From Clostridiales bacterium (GTDB taxonomy: Bacteria > Bacillota > Clostridia > Christensenellales > Borkfalkiaceae): a stretch of DNA of 64,000 nt. The stretch's first letter is position 1; the number at the start of each line of letters is the position of its first letter. Location of the stretch: assembly GCA_015055965.1 (NCBI GenBank), contig SVHG01000004.1, positions 1 through 64,000 on the forward strand, given 5' to 3'. This document shows positions 1 to 7,988 of this stretch, one piece after another. Made by a program: the position numbers and the translations under genes. The notes under the pieces are model-generated. The model had not been told where the DNA came from. It ran no database searches and worked only from the letters and a program-made list of their open reading frames with translations.

Positions 1-38
1 ATCCGGAATTGGCATTCTTTAGAGGACACGAGTGGTTT

Positions 39-440
39 TTATCCGATTACTATTACCTTGTCTTTAAGTGCCACATATCTTAAATGCAAATGAAATACTT
101 TCTCGGAAAATCCATTTTCGGTATATCCTTTATTAAAAGAAATTCTATCTTCGCTTTGCGACATACAAATATATCCGTTGTTTGCAACCAACTCTTTATA
201 ATCAAGCAGGTTGCTTTCCTTTGGAACTTCTACAAGAATATCAATAATCGGTTTCGCCCATATAGCAGGGAGTGCCGTACTTCCTATATGACTTATTTTT
301 TCGACCTGCGGAAGAATGTTTTTCAATAGTCTTTCTTCTTCCAAATACCATTCTTTCCAGTCTTCTTGATGTTTCGTTAAAATGATAGGAAACAACTGCC
401 ACAGTTCTTCTAAACTCATTTCGGTTAATTTTTTGCTCAT
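39..440 (-). pseudogene. GrpB-like nucleotidyltransferase-fold protein, C-terminally truncated
   Basis: The protein matches the GrpB family (nucleotidyltransferase fold, function poorly known): it has the HIGSTA(L)P block near residue 55 and AKPIIDILVEVP just after it. Family members are about 170 residues; this one stops after about 133, right after HLHLRY, where relatives continue with a conserved YFRDYL segment. I could not find that segment in another frame in the bases before position 39, so the end is lost, probably by rearrangement, rather than by a single frameshift. The start at 440 is chosen because GGAG lies six bases upstream; an upstream in-frame Met at 455 has no such site. It lies 23 bases after the PNPOx-like gene in the same direction. 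Confidence 0.7.
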
Positions 441-463
441 TATACACTCCGTCAAATTGGAAT

Positions 464-832
464 TTACTTAATTTCTACATTCTCAACCTTGACCTTAAAC
501 ATAATGAAATGTTCCATACCAACAGCACCAAATCTCTGCTGTAAAATAGGACATTCTTCAAGCATTCTTTGCTTTAAGTCTTTATCATCACATTCTATTG
601 CAAGTCCAGTAATTCTAATCCACTCTCTTGTTGCAGGTTTCTTTGCAACAATCTGTATATGCTCGTTTTCTCTCATTTGCTTGTGCGCTTGGTTCATATC
701 ATTGGTGGATAAATATAAATATTCTCCCACTTCCATTACAGCACCAAAAGGCCTGCCTGCGGGATACTCGCCATTGATAGATAACACAAAGAAAGAGCCA
801 CATTCTTTTAAAAATTCGTATGCTTTACTCAT
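464..832 (-). CDS. Pyridoxamine 5'-phosphate oxidase-like (split-barrel flavin) protein
   Basis: A 122-residue protein of the split-barrel, FMN- or F420/heme-binding PNPOx-like superfamily. The pattern SINGEYPAGRPFGAV followed by YLSTNDMNQAHKQMREN and KPATREWIRITG is typical of the small clostridial pyridoxamine-oxidase-family proteins, which are mostly uncharacterised reductases or flavin carriers rather than true PdxH. A GGAG site precedes the ATG. It sits between the CoA-disulfide reductase gene (22 bases upstream) and the broken GrpB-like gene, all on the minus strand, so the three may share a transcript. The substrate cannot be told from sequence. Confidence 0.8.
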   Translation of the reverse strand: MSKAYEFLKECGSFFVLSINGEYPAGRPFGAVMEVGEYLYLSTNDMNQAHKQMRENEHIQIVAKKPATREWIRITGLAIECDDKDLKQRMLEECPILQQRFGAVGMEHFIMFKVKVENVEIK

Positions 833-854
833 ATCAAATTACTCCTACAAATTC

Positions 855-2543
855 TTACTTCTCCATACCACAGGTATAGCATTGTTTGGACAACAATTCT
901 TCGTTTTTGATACTGCCGTATAATCTAAAACCACCTGCAAGGTTGTACGCATCAAAGCCGTTTTGCGTTAAAATTCGGGTTGCTAAATAACTGCGAAGTC
1001 CGCTTTGGCACATTACGTAGATTTTCTTGGTTTTATCAAGCTCGCCCAAACGCTCTCTTAAATCGTCCAAAGGAATATTGATAAATCCATCCGCCGCCCC
1101 ACGCATATATTCAAACGGCGTGCGCGTATCAAGTAAAATTACGTCCTTTCTTTCCCTTAAAGCGGGGATTTCCTCATAATAAAACTGCTTTACAACACCC
1201 TTTTTAATATTATCCGCAACGAAACCTGCCATATTTACGGGATCTTTTGCCGACGAATACGGCGGAGCGTACGCAAGCTCTAAATCCTTTAATTCATCTG
1301 CTTTCATCCCTGCTCTAATGGCGGTTGCAATAACGTCAATACGCTTATCAACGCCGTCATAGCCGACGATTTGCGCGCCCAAAATCTTATAAGATTGCTT
1401 TTCAAAAAGGAGTTTTAAGGTCATTACCGTTGCGTTTGGATAATACCCGGCGTGCGAATTTTGCGTTAAAATTACCTTTTCGTATTCTATACCGCTTGCT
1501 TTGGCTTGCTGTTCGTTTATACCCGTCGTTGCAACCGTCATATCGAAAAGCTTCAGCACGGACGAGCCTTGAGAGCCTTTATATTCGCTGTTCAACCCAC
1601 AAATATTATCGGCAGCAATACGCCCCTGCTTGTTGGCAGGCCCTGCTAAGGAAATAACCGCATCTTGCTCGGTAATAAAATGCTTTACCTGCACGGCATC
1701 CCCCACCGCATAAATATCGGGAAGGGATGTTTGCATTTTAGTATTTACCTTGATTGCACCCTTAACGCCAAGCTCTAACCCAGCTTTTTTCGCAAGGGTG
1801 TTTTCGGGCATAACGCCAACGGAAACCACAACCATATCTGCATTGAGTTTATTTCCATCCGCAAGCTCTAGCAATATTTGCTCGCCCTTTGCCGTTAATT
1901 TTTCCGTATTGGCATTTAGTAAAATCTGTACGCCGTGATAGCGGAAATTGGCGTGAATAAAGGACGCCATATCGCAGTCAACCGTCGGCAAAAGATGATT
2001 GCTACGCTGAATAACCGTAGTTTGAATACCAAGCTCGGCAAGATTTTCCGCAGTTTCCAAGCCAATAAAACCACCGCCTATAATAACGGCAGTTTTCGCT
2101 TTCTTTTGCTCTACAAACGCTCTTATTTTGAAGGTATCTTCCACCGTGCGTAGAGTAAATACTCTTTCATTTTCGGCGTAAAAATCGGGTAAAATCGGTT
2201 TTGCGCCAGGTGATAAAATTAGCTTATCGTAGCTTTCCGTAAAGCTTCTTCCCGTCTTCAAATCGGTTACGGAAAGGGTTTTGCTTTGCGCGTCGATATC
2301 CGTTACCTCGTGATTAACCTTCGCCACGATTTTGAAACGGCGGTAAAAGCTTTCGGGCGTTTGCAAGGTCAACTCTTCCCTATCCGCGATAACACCGCCG
2401 ATATAATATGGTAAACCGCAGTTTGCATACGAAATAAACCCCGAACGCTCAAAAATGATAATTTCCGCACGCTCGTTTAATCTTCTTATTCTTGCCGCCG
2501 CAGTTGCTCCGCCAGCAACACCACCTACGATTACGATTTTCAT
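855..2543 (-). CDS. cdr: CoA-disulfide reductase with C-terminal rhodanese domain (CoADR-Rhd)
   Basis: A 562-residue flavoprotein of the pyridine-nucleotide disulfide oxidoreductase class. The N-terminal FAD site GGVAGGATAAARIRR (residues 7-21), the single active Cys42 in SYANCGLP and the second Rossmann motif IIGGGFIGLETAENL mark it as a CoA-disulfide or CoA-persulfide reductase. After the dimerisation domain comes a rhodanese domain (about 465-550) with Cys512 in VMCQSGLRS, and the chain ends in a CxxC tail (CYTCGMEK). The family reduces CoA-disulfide, CoA-persulfide or polysulfide with NAD(P)H and serves redox or sulfur handling. By eye the gene is richer in G+C and in CG-rich codons than its neighbours, which may mean a separate origin. 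Confidence 0.9.
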   Translation of the reverse strand: MKIVIVGGVAGGATAAARIRRLNERAEIIIFERSGFISYANCGLPYYIGGVIADREELTLQTPESFYRRFKIVAKVNHEVTDIDAQSKTLSVTDLKTGRSFTESYDKLILSPGAKPILPDFYAENERVFTLRTVEDTFKIRAFVEQKKAKTAVIIGGGFIGLETAENLAELGIQTTVIQRSNHLLPTVDCDMASFIHANFRYHGVQILLNANTEKLTAKGEQILLELADGNKLNADMVVVSVGVMPENTLAKKAGLELGVKGAIKVNTKMQTSLPDIYAVGDAVQVKHFITEQDAVISLAGPANKQGRIAADNICGLNSEYKGSQGSSVLKLFDMTVATTGINEQQAKASGIEYEKVILTQNSHAGYYPNATVMTLKLLFEKQSYKILGAQIVGYDGVDKRIDVIATAIRAGMKADELKDLELAYAPPYSSAKDPVNMAGFVADNIKKGVVKQFYYEEIPALRERKDVILLDTRTPFEYMRGAADGFINIPLDDLRERLGELDKTKKIYVMCQSGLRSYLATRILTQNGFDAYNLAGGFRLYGSIKNEELLSKQCYTCGMEK

Positions 2544-2839
2544 AGCTCAAATCTCCTTTGGTCATATTGTATCATATACTTATTAAAATTTCAACTATTT
2601 TCCCTTTTTTTATTCACCTCATAGCAACTTTACTGCAGAAAACAAAATGAATCACACCTATTCCCTGTAACGTAAAAATACCCCCGTTTTACAGCGGAGG
2701 CATTTTAGAAATTATTGAATTTGCACGATAACCAAATGAACGGAAACGGCGCGAACACCACCTGCTAACGGATGTATTTACAAATTTAAGGGCTGGCGGT
2801 TTTTTCTTCCGCCAGCCCTTTTTTTGTGTTTATTAATGA
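2544..2839. other. Intergenic region upstream of CoADR gene
   Basis: Holds no gene I can support. It contains an imperfect hairpin at 2675-2706 (AAAATACCCCCG against CGGAGGCATTTT) and the strong terminator at 2788-2820. Between them (2722-2783, minus strand) is a 20-codon open stretch ending in VHLVIVQIQ and a stop; it could be the relic of the 3' end of a lost gene but is too short to call. Confidence 0.5.
2788..2820. terminator. Bidirectional-type terminator, copy 1 of a duplicated 37-base hairpin
   Basis: A 12-bp perfect stem, AAGGGCTGGCGG (2788-2799) with CCGCCAGCCCTT (2809-2820), and a nine-base loop; runs of A and T on both sides. It lies 20 bases beyond the stop of the kinase-like gene and so ends the 7.7-to-2.8 kb operon. 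The sequence from TTAAGGG to CCCTTTT, loop included, is identical to the hairpin at 7878-7910. Confidence 0.92.
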
Positions 2840-4036
2840 TTAGTATGGGAAAAGATCTAAGTAAAATTTTCTATTGCAATTAGGATAAGCTAATTCAAAC
2901 TCATCAATAGCATCTATGATTTTACTTTTATCAAATGCAACGACCTTTTCTACAAAACCCATAAATTGAGGAATGATTTTTCTTGCATCCTTCCAATAAT
3001 AGTCAATTATTTCGTTAAGATGTGAAAAATAAAAATTCTCATTATCATACTTAAAGCGGTAACGGTAAGCGTGAGGATGGAAAATATGATAACACATTTT
3101 TCTTCCGCCAAATCTTAAATATCTAACGATAAATGATATTGCAATATCTTCATTATAATTCAAAGAAGGTTCTCCACCCCAAACCAACGTTTTTAAATTA
3201 GGAAAGCCACCCCACATAATCTCATGGCAATTATACCCTATTGGGTCATCATATATAGTGGTTAGATGCTCGCATGAAGAAAAGTCAAAATCAACTATTG
3301 GCGCGTTTATAATACTTTGCCACTTACCTTCCTTTAACATATTAATAACTACTTCTTTTCGCTTTGCATCTGCGCTTAAAACGTCCTTATTATCATCTAG
3401 GTAACGTTCCAAATAAAGATCAGGCAAGTAAATTACCATATTCTTAGTAGTAGCGTCCCTAAAAGGAACAATTGCTATTTTTTCAAACTTTTTAATTATG
3501 TAATCCAATTCTTCGCCAAGCTTTACGTAATCTAGGTCTTTAAACTGCATTACTTCTGCTAATATGAAAACGATATTTTTTAATTTGTTTTGAGGATAAA
3601 CGACGCTTTTATTACAGTCCTTTGCCCAAGCAATTAAGCCCTTTTGAATAGCAATTTGCCGATTTAAGCATTTTTCCTTAAGTTGCGTAAAAATTTGGCT
3701 AGCACATTCCTTTAAATTAGGCATTGTTTGTTCTATTTCCTTGAGATAAGCAAGCATATTGTATACTCTAATACCATCAAAATACTCAATATCTAAATAT
3801 GGAACTCCACATTCAAATCCATGACCTAAAATTTTGGGAATGCCCTGAATATCTTGTGCGCATAAGTAATCGATAACTTTTATTTCGTTCTTATATTCTT
3901 CCATAGAAGTATTATATTTACGCATAATCATATTTGATCGGCTAAGATTTTTATCATCACGAAAAACCTTAATTTCTCTTTGATCCTTACATAAATCATC
4001 TTTAAAAATATCGATTAACTTTTTCGAAATATCCAT
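2840..4036 (-). CDS. APH/choline-kinase-like phosphotransferase, last gene of the TIR-fusion operon
   Basis: A 398-residue protein with a protein-kinase-like fold of the aminoglycoside phosphotransferase/choline kinase type. Candidate motifs: ATP-lysine in MIMRK (K40), an alpha-C Glu in EYKNEIKVI, hinge-like YLDIEYFDG (80-88), a catalytic-loop equivalent RDATTKN with D194 and N199 in the D-x4-N spacing, and the metal-binding IVDFDF (D249, D251). The usual His before the loop Asp is replaced (PFRD). Residues that matter for phosphotransfer are therefore mostly kept, so it may be active on a small molecule. It starts two bases after the TIR-SIR2-eIF2B gene, implying translational coupling and a shared function. 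The substrate is unknown. Confidence 0.7.
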   Translation of the reverse strand: MDISKKLIDIFKDDLCKDQREIKVFRDDKNLSRSNMIMRKYNTSMEEYKNEIKVIDYLCAQDIQGIPKILGHGFECGVPYLDIEYFDGIRVYNMLAYLKEIEQTMPNLKECASQIFTQLKEKCLNRQIAIQKGLIAWAKDCNKSVVYPQNKLKNIVFILAEVMQFKDLDYVKLGEELDYIIKKFEKIAIVPFRDATTKNMVIYLPDLYLERYLDDNKDVLSADAKRKEVVINMLKEGKWQSIINAPIVDFDFSSCEHLTTIYDDPIGYNCHEIMWGGFPNLKTLVWGGEPSLNYNEDIAISFIVRYLRFGGRKMCYHIFHPHAYRYRFKYDNENFYFSHLNEIIDYYWKDARKIIPQFMGFVEKVVAFDKSKIIDAIDEFELAYPNCNRKFYLDLFPY

Positions 4037-4038
4037 TT

Positions 4039-6306
4039 TTAACCACCTTTTGTTTTATCAACCAGCACGATATCTACGTCTATGTTTTTGCATTGAATGC
4101 TGGATTTTTCACTAACTAAAACTACTCCGTCATAAAATCTGCAAAAATCATAACCTATATTTTGAGTATTAATATTTTCATTCTTTGCCCATAATGCAAA
4201 TTTAAAATTATTATATATGGTTATTTCATGACCGTAAGATATCTCATATTTTAATGAGTCCCCTTCTTTTATGGCTTCCGTAAATTTACCGGTTTCTGCA
4301 ACGACGCAAACAGGTATTCCCTTTTCTTTTGCATAATTTAACAAGCCTGCCGTTCCGCAAGTATTAATAAAGCTTATCGGATTTTCTTGATATAAAACTA
4401 TATCGTGAGCGCCAAGAACCACAAGATCAATCAATCCCCTACTCATCATGTTAAATGCAGCCATATCTGGAATTATGGTTATATTATAAGAAGAATTGCT
4501 TTCTTTTAACAACTGACAGGTATTTTTAGCATCTCTAAAAGGCTCGTCACTTTTAGGGCGACATTCACAAATCCAAAGATTGCTATTCTTTTTAAACTCT
4601 TCACTTGCGCCGTTTAAATATTCAACAACTCTTAGACTTTGAGAATATAATAAAATATTACTTCCTTTACAATCCGTTAAGTTATTCTTGCCTTGCTTTC
4701 TTATTCCTTTGGAAATCTGACTCCTTTCCATTTTTACCTGTTGAACTATGAGTTCTAAGTCTTCTATAGAGTCAATCTCTCCCTCCGCAAGCTCTGCCTT
4801 AATTTTTAGCCAACACTTTTCAAAGGCGTTAAAATTAGGTTTAATTGCTTTTAAACAGCTAACGTTCTTATCGTATTTTTCTATTATTTTTTCAAGAGAC
4901 ATACGACTGCGAACGTCAAAATAAAGCTGTTCAAGTAATAACTTTATTGCTTGCGTTTCCGTTGGTGTTGCCGCGATTTTAAACAAGTCAACAACAAATT
5001 TATTATCGCCGTCGTTCATGTTTAATAATTTTTTAAATAATTCGTTTGAGGTTTCCATTTTATTGGCAAACGCCTCGGTAGAAATATTTATAACTGTAAA
5101 ACGGTTTTCTTTATCGTAAAAGAATGCTGGATATTCGCTATTATCCACTATTGCAATATTATTAGTACAAGTAAAGAAATCATCCCCTAACAGTTTACGA
5201 AGAGTAGCGCCAACTCTCTTATATCCATCATATTTATCATTGTAGCCTATGTACAAAATTCTACGCCCCGTTAATAGCATCTTTAATAGTGATGCAATTA
5301 TAGCGTTATCAATATTACAGTCATCAGTCCAAACGTTACTGCGTTTTAATTCAAACACGGGTATTTGCCCGTCTTGAAGATTTAAAGAATAAATATCCTG
5401 CTCTTCTCTAATTAAGGCGCTTTCCTTCCCTGCAAGCTGAATGGCTTTATCTATACGCGAATATTCATCCGTTGTTAAAAACGCCGCGAAGGGAAACTTG
5501 GAAAAATGTTGTATATATCTTGGTATTGAATCTTCAAAAAATGTTTTATTTAATGCGTCTTCTAAATGATTGCGCCCCCTATTTAATAGGCTTTCACAAC
5601 GTTCAAAAAAGGTAGAACCTACCCCCTCTGAAAAATTCAAGCATAATTCGTTTAGGGTTGGGCCTAATACAGCTACACAGTTTTGCGCAAACATTTCGTT
5701 TTCTATTTCAATAAAAATTTCTTTTAACTTTTTTGCGTCAACCTCTGCGCTTTCTGCCTTTTTTGCTGCGTGATCTAAATCCCATTTGTTTTGAATTTGA
5801 ATTGCCGTATCCAACCATTTTACAATGGGAATATATTTCCCATCTGAAGACTGATAATCACTCGCTAAAATATTGTTTAACGCATCCATACCGTATACTT
5901 GGTGAGCACAAAAGGCTCTTGCTTCCGCAGAATCTTTATCCTGACCGCAGTACACGAAATTTAACGTTTGTGGCGATTTTAAACCAGCGTTAACCTGAGT
6001 TTTAAAGGTGGACATTTCTACGTAAAGCTGATAAGGTTCGGGTGCTCCTGCAACGGTACGCTCTTTAGAAATCAAACCATTATTATCCAACAAAACACTT
6101 TGATTAAGAACGACCAACATTGTTCGGCTTTCTATTATAGACTTAGGTGTTTCAGCCCAAGAAGATCCGTCTTTTTCTTCAAAGATATAAACTGAATACC
6201 CCTTTGAACGTAAAAACGTTGCTATTTTTTTTGCTTCTGCATATGATCCATTTTGGGCATATGTGCCATGGTATGCAATAAATATATCGTTTACATATTG
6301 TGGCAT
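4039..6306 (-). CDS. Three-domain fusion: TIR + SIR2-like + eIF2B-alpha-like
   Basis: A 755-residue cytosolic protein with no signal or membrane segment. Residues 5-165 read as a TIR domain: IFIAYHGTY strand, SYAEAKKIATFLRSKGYSVYIFEE, SIIESRTMLVVLNQS, and E97 in LYVEM at the usual place of the NAD-cleaving Glu. Residues about 195-430 look like a SIR2_2-type Rossmann domain (VAVLGPTLNE, FLTTDEYSRID, RRILYIGYN), but the Asn of TTN is Asp and the catalytic His is absent (VFELKR). Residues about 515-735 match the eIF2B-alpha/ribose-bisphosphate isomerase family (CECRP at 580-584, ITIIPDMAAFNMM, VVLGAHDI, VVAETGKF), without the isomerase Cys and Asp. Inference: a TIR NADase controlled by nucleotide- and sugar-phosphate-sensing domains. 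AAGGAG precedes the start at 6306. Confidence 0.8.
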   Translation of the reverse strand: MPQYVNDIFIAYHGTYAQNGSYAEAKKIATFLRSKGYSVYIFEEKDGSSWAETPKSIIESRTMLVVLNQSVLLDNNGLISKERTVAGAPEPYQLYVEMSTFKTQVNAGLKSPQTLNFVYCGQDKDSAEARAFCAHQVYGMDALNNILASDYQSSDGKYIPIVKWLDTAIQIQNKWDLDHAAKKAESAEVDAKKLKEIFIEIENEMFAQNCVAVLGPTLNELCLNFSEGVGSTFFERCESLLNRGRNHLEDALNKTFFEDSIPRYIQHFSKFPFAAFLTTDEYSRIDKAIQLAGKESALIREEQDIYSLNLQDGQIPVFELKRSNVWTDDCNIDNAIIASLLKMLLTGRRILYIGYNDKYDGYKRVGATLRKLLGDDFFTCTNNIAIVDNSEYPAFFYDKENRFTVINISTEAFANKMETSNELFKKLLNMNDGDNKFVVDLFKIAATPTETQAIKLLLEQLYFDVRSRMSLEKIIEKYDKNVSCLKAIKPNFNAFEKCWLKIKAELAEGEIDSIEDLELIVQQVKMERSQISKGIRKQGKNNLTDCKGSNILLYSQSLRVVEYLNGASEEFKKNSNLWICECRPKSDEPFRDAKNTCQLLKESNSSYNITIIPDMAAFNMMSRGLIDLVVLGAHDIVLYQENPISFINTCGTAGLLNYAKEKGIPVCVVAETGKFTEAIKEGDSLKYEISYGHEITIYNNFKFALWAKNENINTQNIGYDFCRFYDGVVLVSEKSSIQCKNIDVDIVLVDKTKGG

Positions 6307-6324
6307 AACAATGCTCCTTTCTTT

Positions 6325-7008
6325 TTATTTTCTTTCTATAGTTATATCTGCAGTATATGAGGTTTTTCTTTCTAACACGTTAAACACTATAACTTTTGCA
6401 ACTTCTGCAGGATCCATAAATTTACTTACGTCAGGATTCAAACCACAATCAGGCTTCCAAAAAGCTGTTTGCATTCCACCAGGATATACCCCGATAACGT
6501 GAATATTTTTCTTTTTATAATAAGCCTTCATTGCCTCTGTAAATCCACGAACAGCCCATTTTGATGCGCAATATAGGCTTTCTTCTGCATTACCTTTTAA
6601 ACCCGCAGTTGAACTAATATTAATAATAGTTCCTCCTTCAATCATATTACGACAAGCCTCATATGAAATACACATTAATCCCACAACGTTACTGTTTATT
6701 ACGCTATTAATTTTTTGTATATCCATATCTACGGGAGCGCCAAAAATACCGATACCAGCGCAGTTATATAAATAATCAACGTAATATCCCTTTTTAGCTA
6801 AATCAGAAAAAACGTTTTTTACAAAAATTTCATCACATATATCTCCGCTATATCCAACTACTGTTCCGCCTACTTGCGCAATTGCGTTTTCTATTTTTTT
6901 AGCATCTCTTCCAATAATACAAACGTTTTGATTTTTACTAACAAGCTCTCTAGTTAATTCTAAACCAAGACCAGAAGCGCCACCTGTTACAATACTAATT
7001 CTTTCCAT
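6325..7008 (-). CDS. Short-chain dehydrogenase/reductase in the TIR-fusion operon
   Basis: A 227-residue classical SDR. The nucleotide site GGASGLG (9-15), the NCAG motif (82-85) and the catalytic Ser132/133, Tyr146 and Lys150 (NISS...YCASK) are all present, so it should be an active NAD(P)-dependent alcohol or carbonyl oxidoreductase. The substrate is not evident. The gene starts behind AGGAGG, ends 18 bases before the TIR-SIR2-eIF2B gene, and has its own likely promoter (7048-7076). An NAD(P)-using enzyme next to a probable NAD-cleaving one is notable. Confidence 0.88.
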   Translation of the reverse strand: MERISIVTGGASGLGLELTRELVSKNQNVCIIGRDAKKIENAIAQVGGTVVGYSGDICDEIFVKNVFSDLAKKGYYVDYLYNCAGIGIFGAPVDMDIQKINSVINSNVVGLMCISYEACRNMIEGGTIINISSTAGLKGNAEESLYCASKWAVRGFTEAMKAYYKKKNIHVIGVYPGGMQTAFWKPDCGLNPDVSKFMDPAEVAKVIVFNVLERKTSYTADITIERK

Positions 7009-7047
7009 TTTTAATCCTCCTAATATGAATATACGTTATGATTTTTA

Positions 7048-7076
7048 TTTATAAGTATATTTAATTTAATCTTCAA
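7048..7076 (-). promoter_or_regulatory. Likely promoter for SDR-TIR fusion-kinase genes
   Basis: On the minus strand, TTGAAG (7071-7076) and TATAAA (7048-7053) are separated by 17 bases, ending about 40 bases before the SDR start. It lies in the 96-base gap after the HAD gene, next to a perfect palindrome ATTTGCA-CC-TGCAAAT at 7080-7095. The last three genes may thus be expressed apart from the HAD gene. Confidence 0.5.
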
Positions 7077-7104
7077 GTTATTTGCACCTGCAAATTTTTC
7101 TTCG

Positions 7105-7722
7105 TTATATCATCCATAATAGCTCCGTTAAAGTTCTTATTTCATTTAGATTTAACGGCTCGTTTTCATTTCTATTTACGCGATAACATTTAATTCCTGC
7201 GTTATTAGCAAATTCCACGTCCGTAAGGCTATCCCCCACGTAAACACATTCATTTTTATTACACGATAATTCTTTTATACATTTTATTAATCCTTCCGGA
7301 TGCGGTTTTCTTCGTTTAACGTCATCACAACACAAAATAATTCTAAATAATTCTTTTTTTATATTATGAAACCGCAAGATTTGTTCCACACACTTCCTAT
7401 CTTTATTAGTAACGATTGATAAGCACCTCGTTTTAGAAAGTTCAGTTAATAGGTTAACTGTGTCATTATATAAAACAGACATTTCCGCCATTTTTTTATG
7501 TGAATAATAATAAAAAACTCTTTCAAATTCTGCATATTCTATAAGTGGATTTTTAATACGCAAATAAGTTGCATCTAAAAACTCCCCCATATATTTTGGC
7601 AAATCAAAACGTGAAAAATCTCCACCTGCAGCCAGTATAGCTTTTTCATAACAAAATGCCGATCCCTTAGATGTATCTACCAACGTCATATCAAAATCAA
7701 ATATAATTTGTTTGAAATTCAT
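7105..7722 (-). CDS. HAD-superfamily phosphatase (phosphoglycolate phosphatase-like)
   Basis: A 205-residue HAD hydrolase with the four motifs in order: D9-x-D11-x-T13 (FDFDMT), Thr in SIVTNKD, Lys in KRRKPHP and the acidic GDSLTDVEFA. The alpha-helical cap between motifs 1 and 2 is of the C1 type seen in phosphoglycolate phosphatase and beta-phosphoglucomutase. The substrate is probably a small phosphorylated sugar or nucleotide. It is the first gene of the operon that contains the TIR fusion, with GAGG before the ATG and a promoter at 7788-7816. A sugar-phosphate phosphatase would fit the eIF2B-like sugar-phosphate-binding domain downstream. Confidence 0.88.
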   Translation of the reverse strand: MNFKQIIFDFDMTLVDTSKGSAFCYEKAILAAGGDFSRFDLPKYMGEFLDATYLRIKNPLIEYAEFERVFYYYSHKKMAEMSVLYNDTVNLLTELSKTRCLSIVTNKDRKCVEQILRFHNIKKELFRIILCCDDVKRRKPHPEGLIKCIKELSCNKNECVYVGDSLTDVEFANNAGIKCYRVNRNENEPLNLNEIRTLTELLWMI

Positions 7723-7787
7723 TAAAAAACCTCATCTAAGCATCAACGTTTTAATAAAAACTTTTTTTATTTGTTTATATTAATAAT

Positions 7788-7816
7788 AGTATACCAAAAA
7801 AATATTCAATAGTCAA
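7788..7816 (-). promoter_or_regulatory. Promoter of the HAD-SDR-TIR fusion-kinase operon
   Basis: TTGACT (7811-7816) and TATACT (7788-7793) on the minus strand with a 17-base spacer. It lies just downstream of the terminator at 7878-7910, so the operon is transcriptionally separate from the aconitase X genes. Confidence 0.7.
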
Positions 7817-7877
7817 TACCCACAGCGCAATTTTTACTATAAACGTATAAGCAAAGTGTACAAAATGAAAAAAAATT

Positions 7878-7910
7878 AAGGGCTGGCGGTTTTTTCTTCC
7901 GCCAGCCCTT
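7878..7910. terminator. Terminator, copy 2 of the duplicated hairpin
   Basis: The same 12-bp stem and nine-base loop as at 2788-2820. It lies 79 bases beyond the stop of the aconitase X small subunit and ends that operon on the minus strand. The two copies bracket the four-gene operon exactly. Confidence 0.92.
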
Positions 7911-7988
7911 TTGCTGTTTTTATAAATTAAAGTTAATAACGTTATTGTTTGTAAACCGTATTTCTAGCAAGGCTATATGCTTTATGCC

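Noticed and set aside
2722-2783. Minus-strand mini-ORF ending in VHLVIVQIQ as a gene
   Set aside because: Only about 20 codons, no ribosome site and no complete domain; at most a relic.
2784-7914. Identical hairpins taken as terminal inverted repeats of an insertion sequence or integron
   Set aside because: Each is itself a palindrome with terminator features, no transposase or integrase lies between them, and no target duplication was seen.
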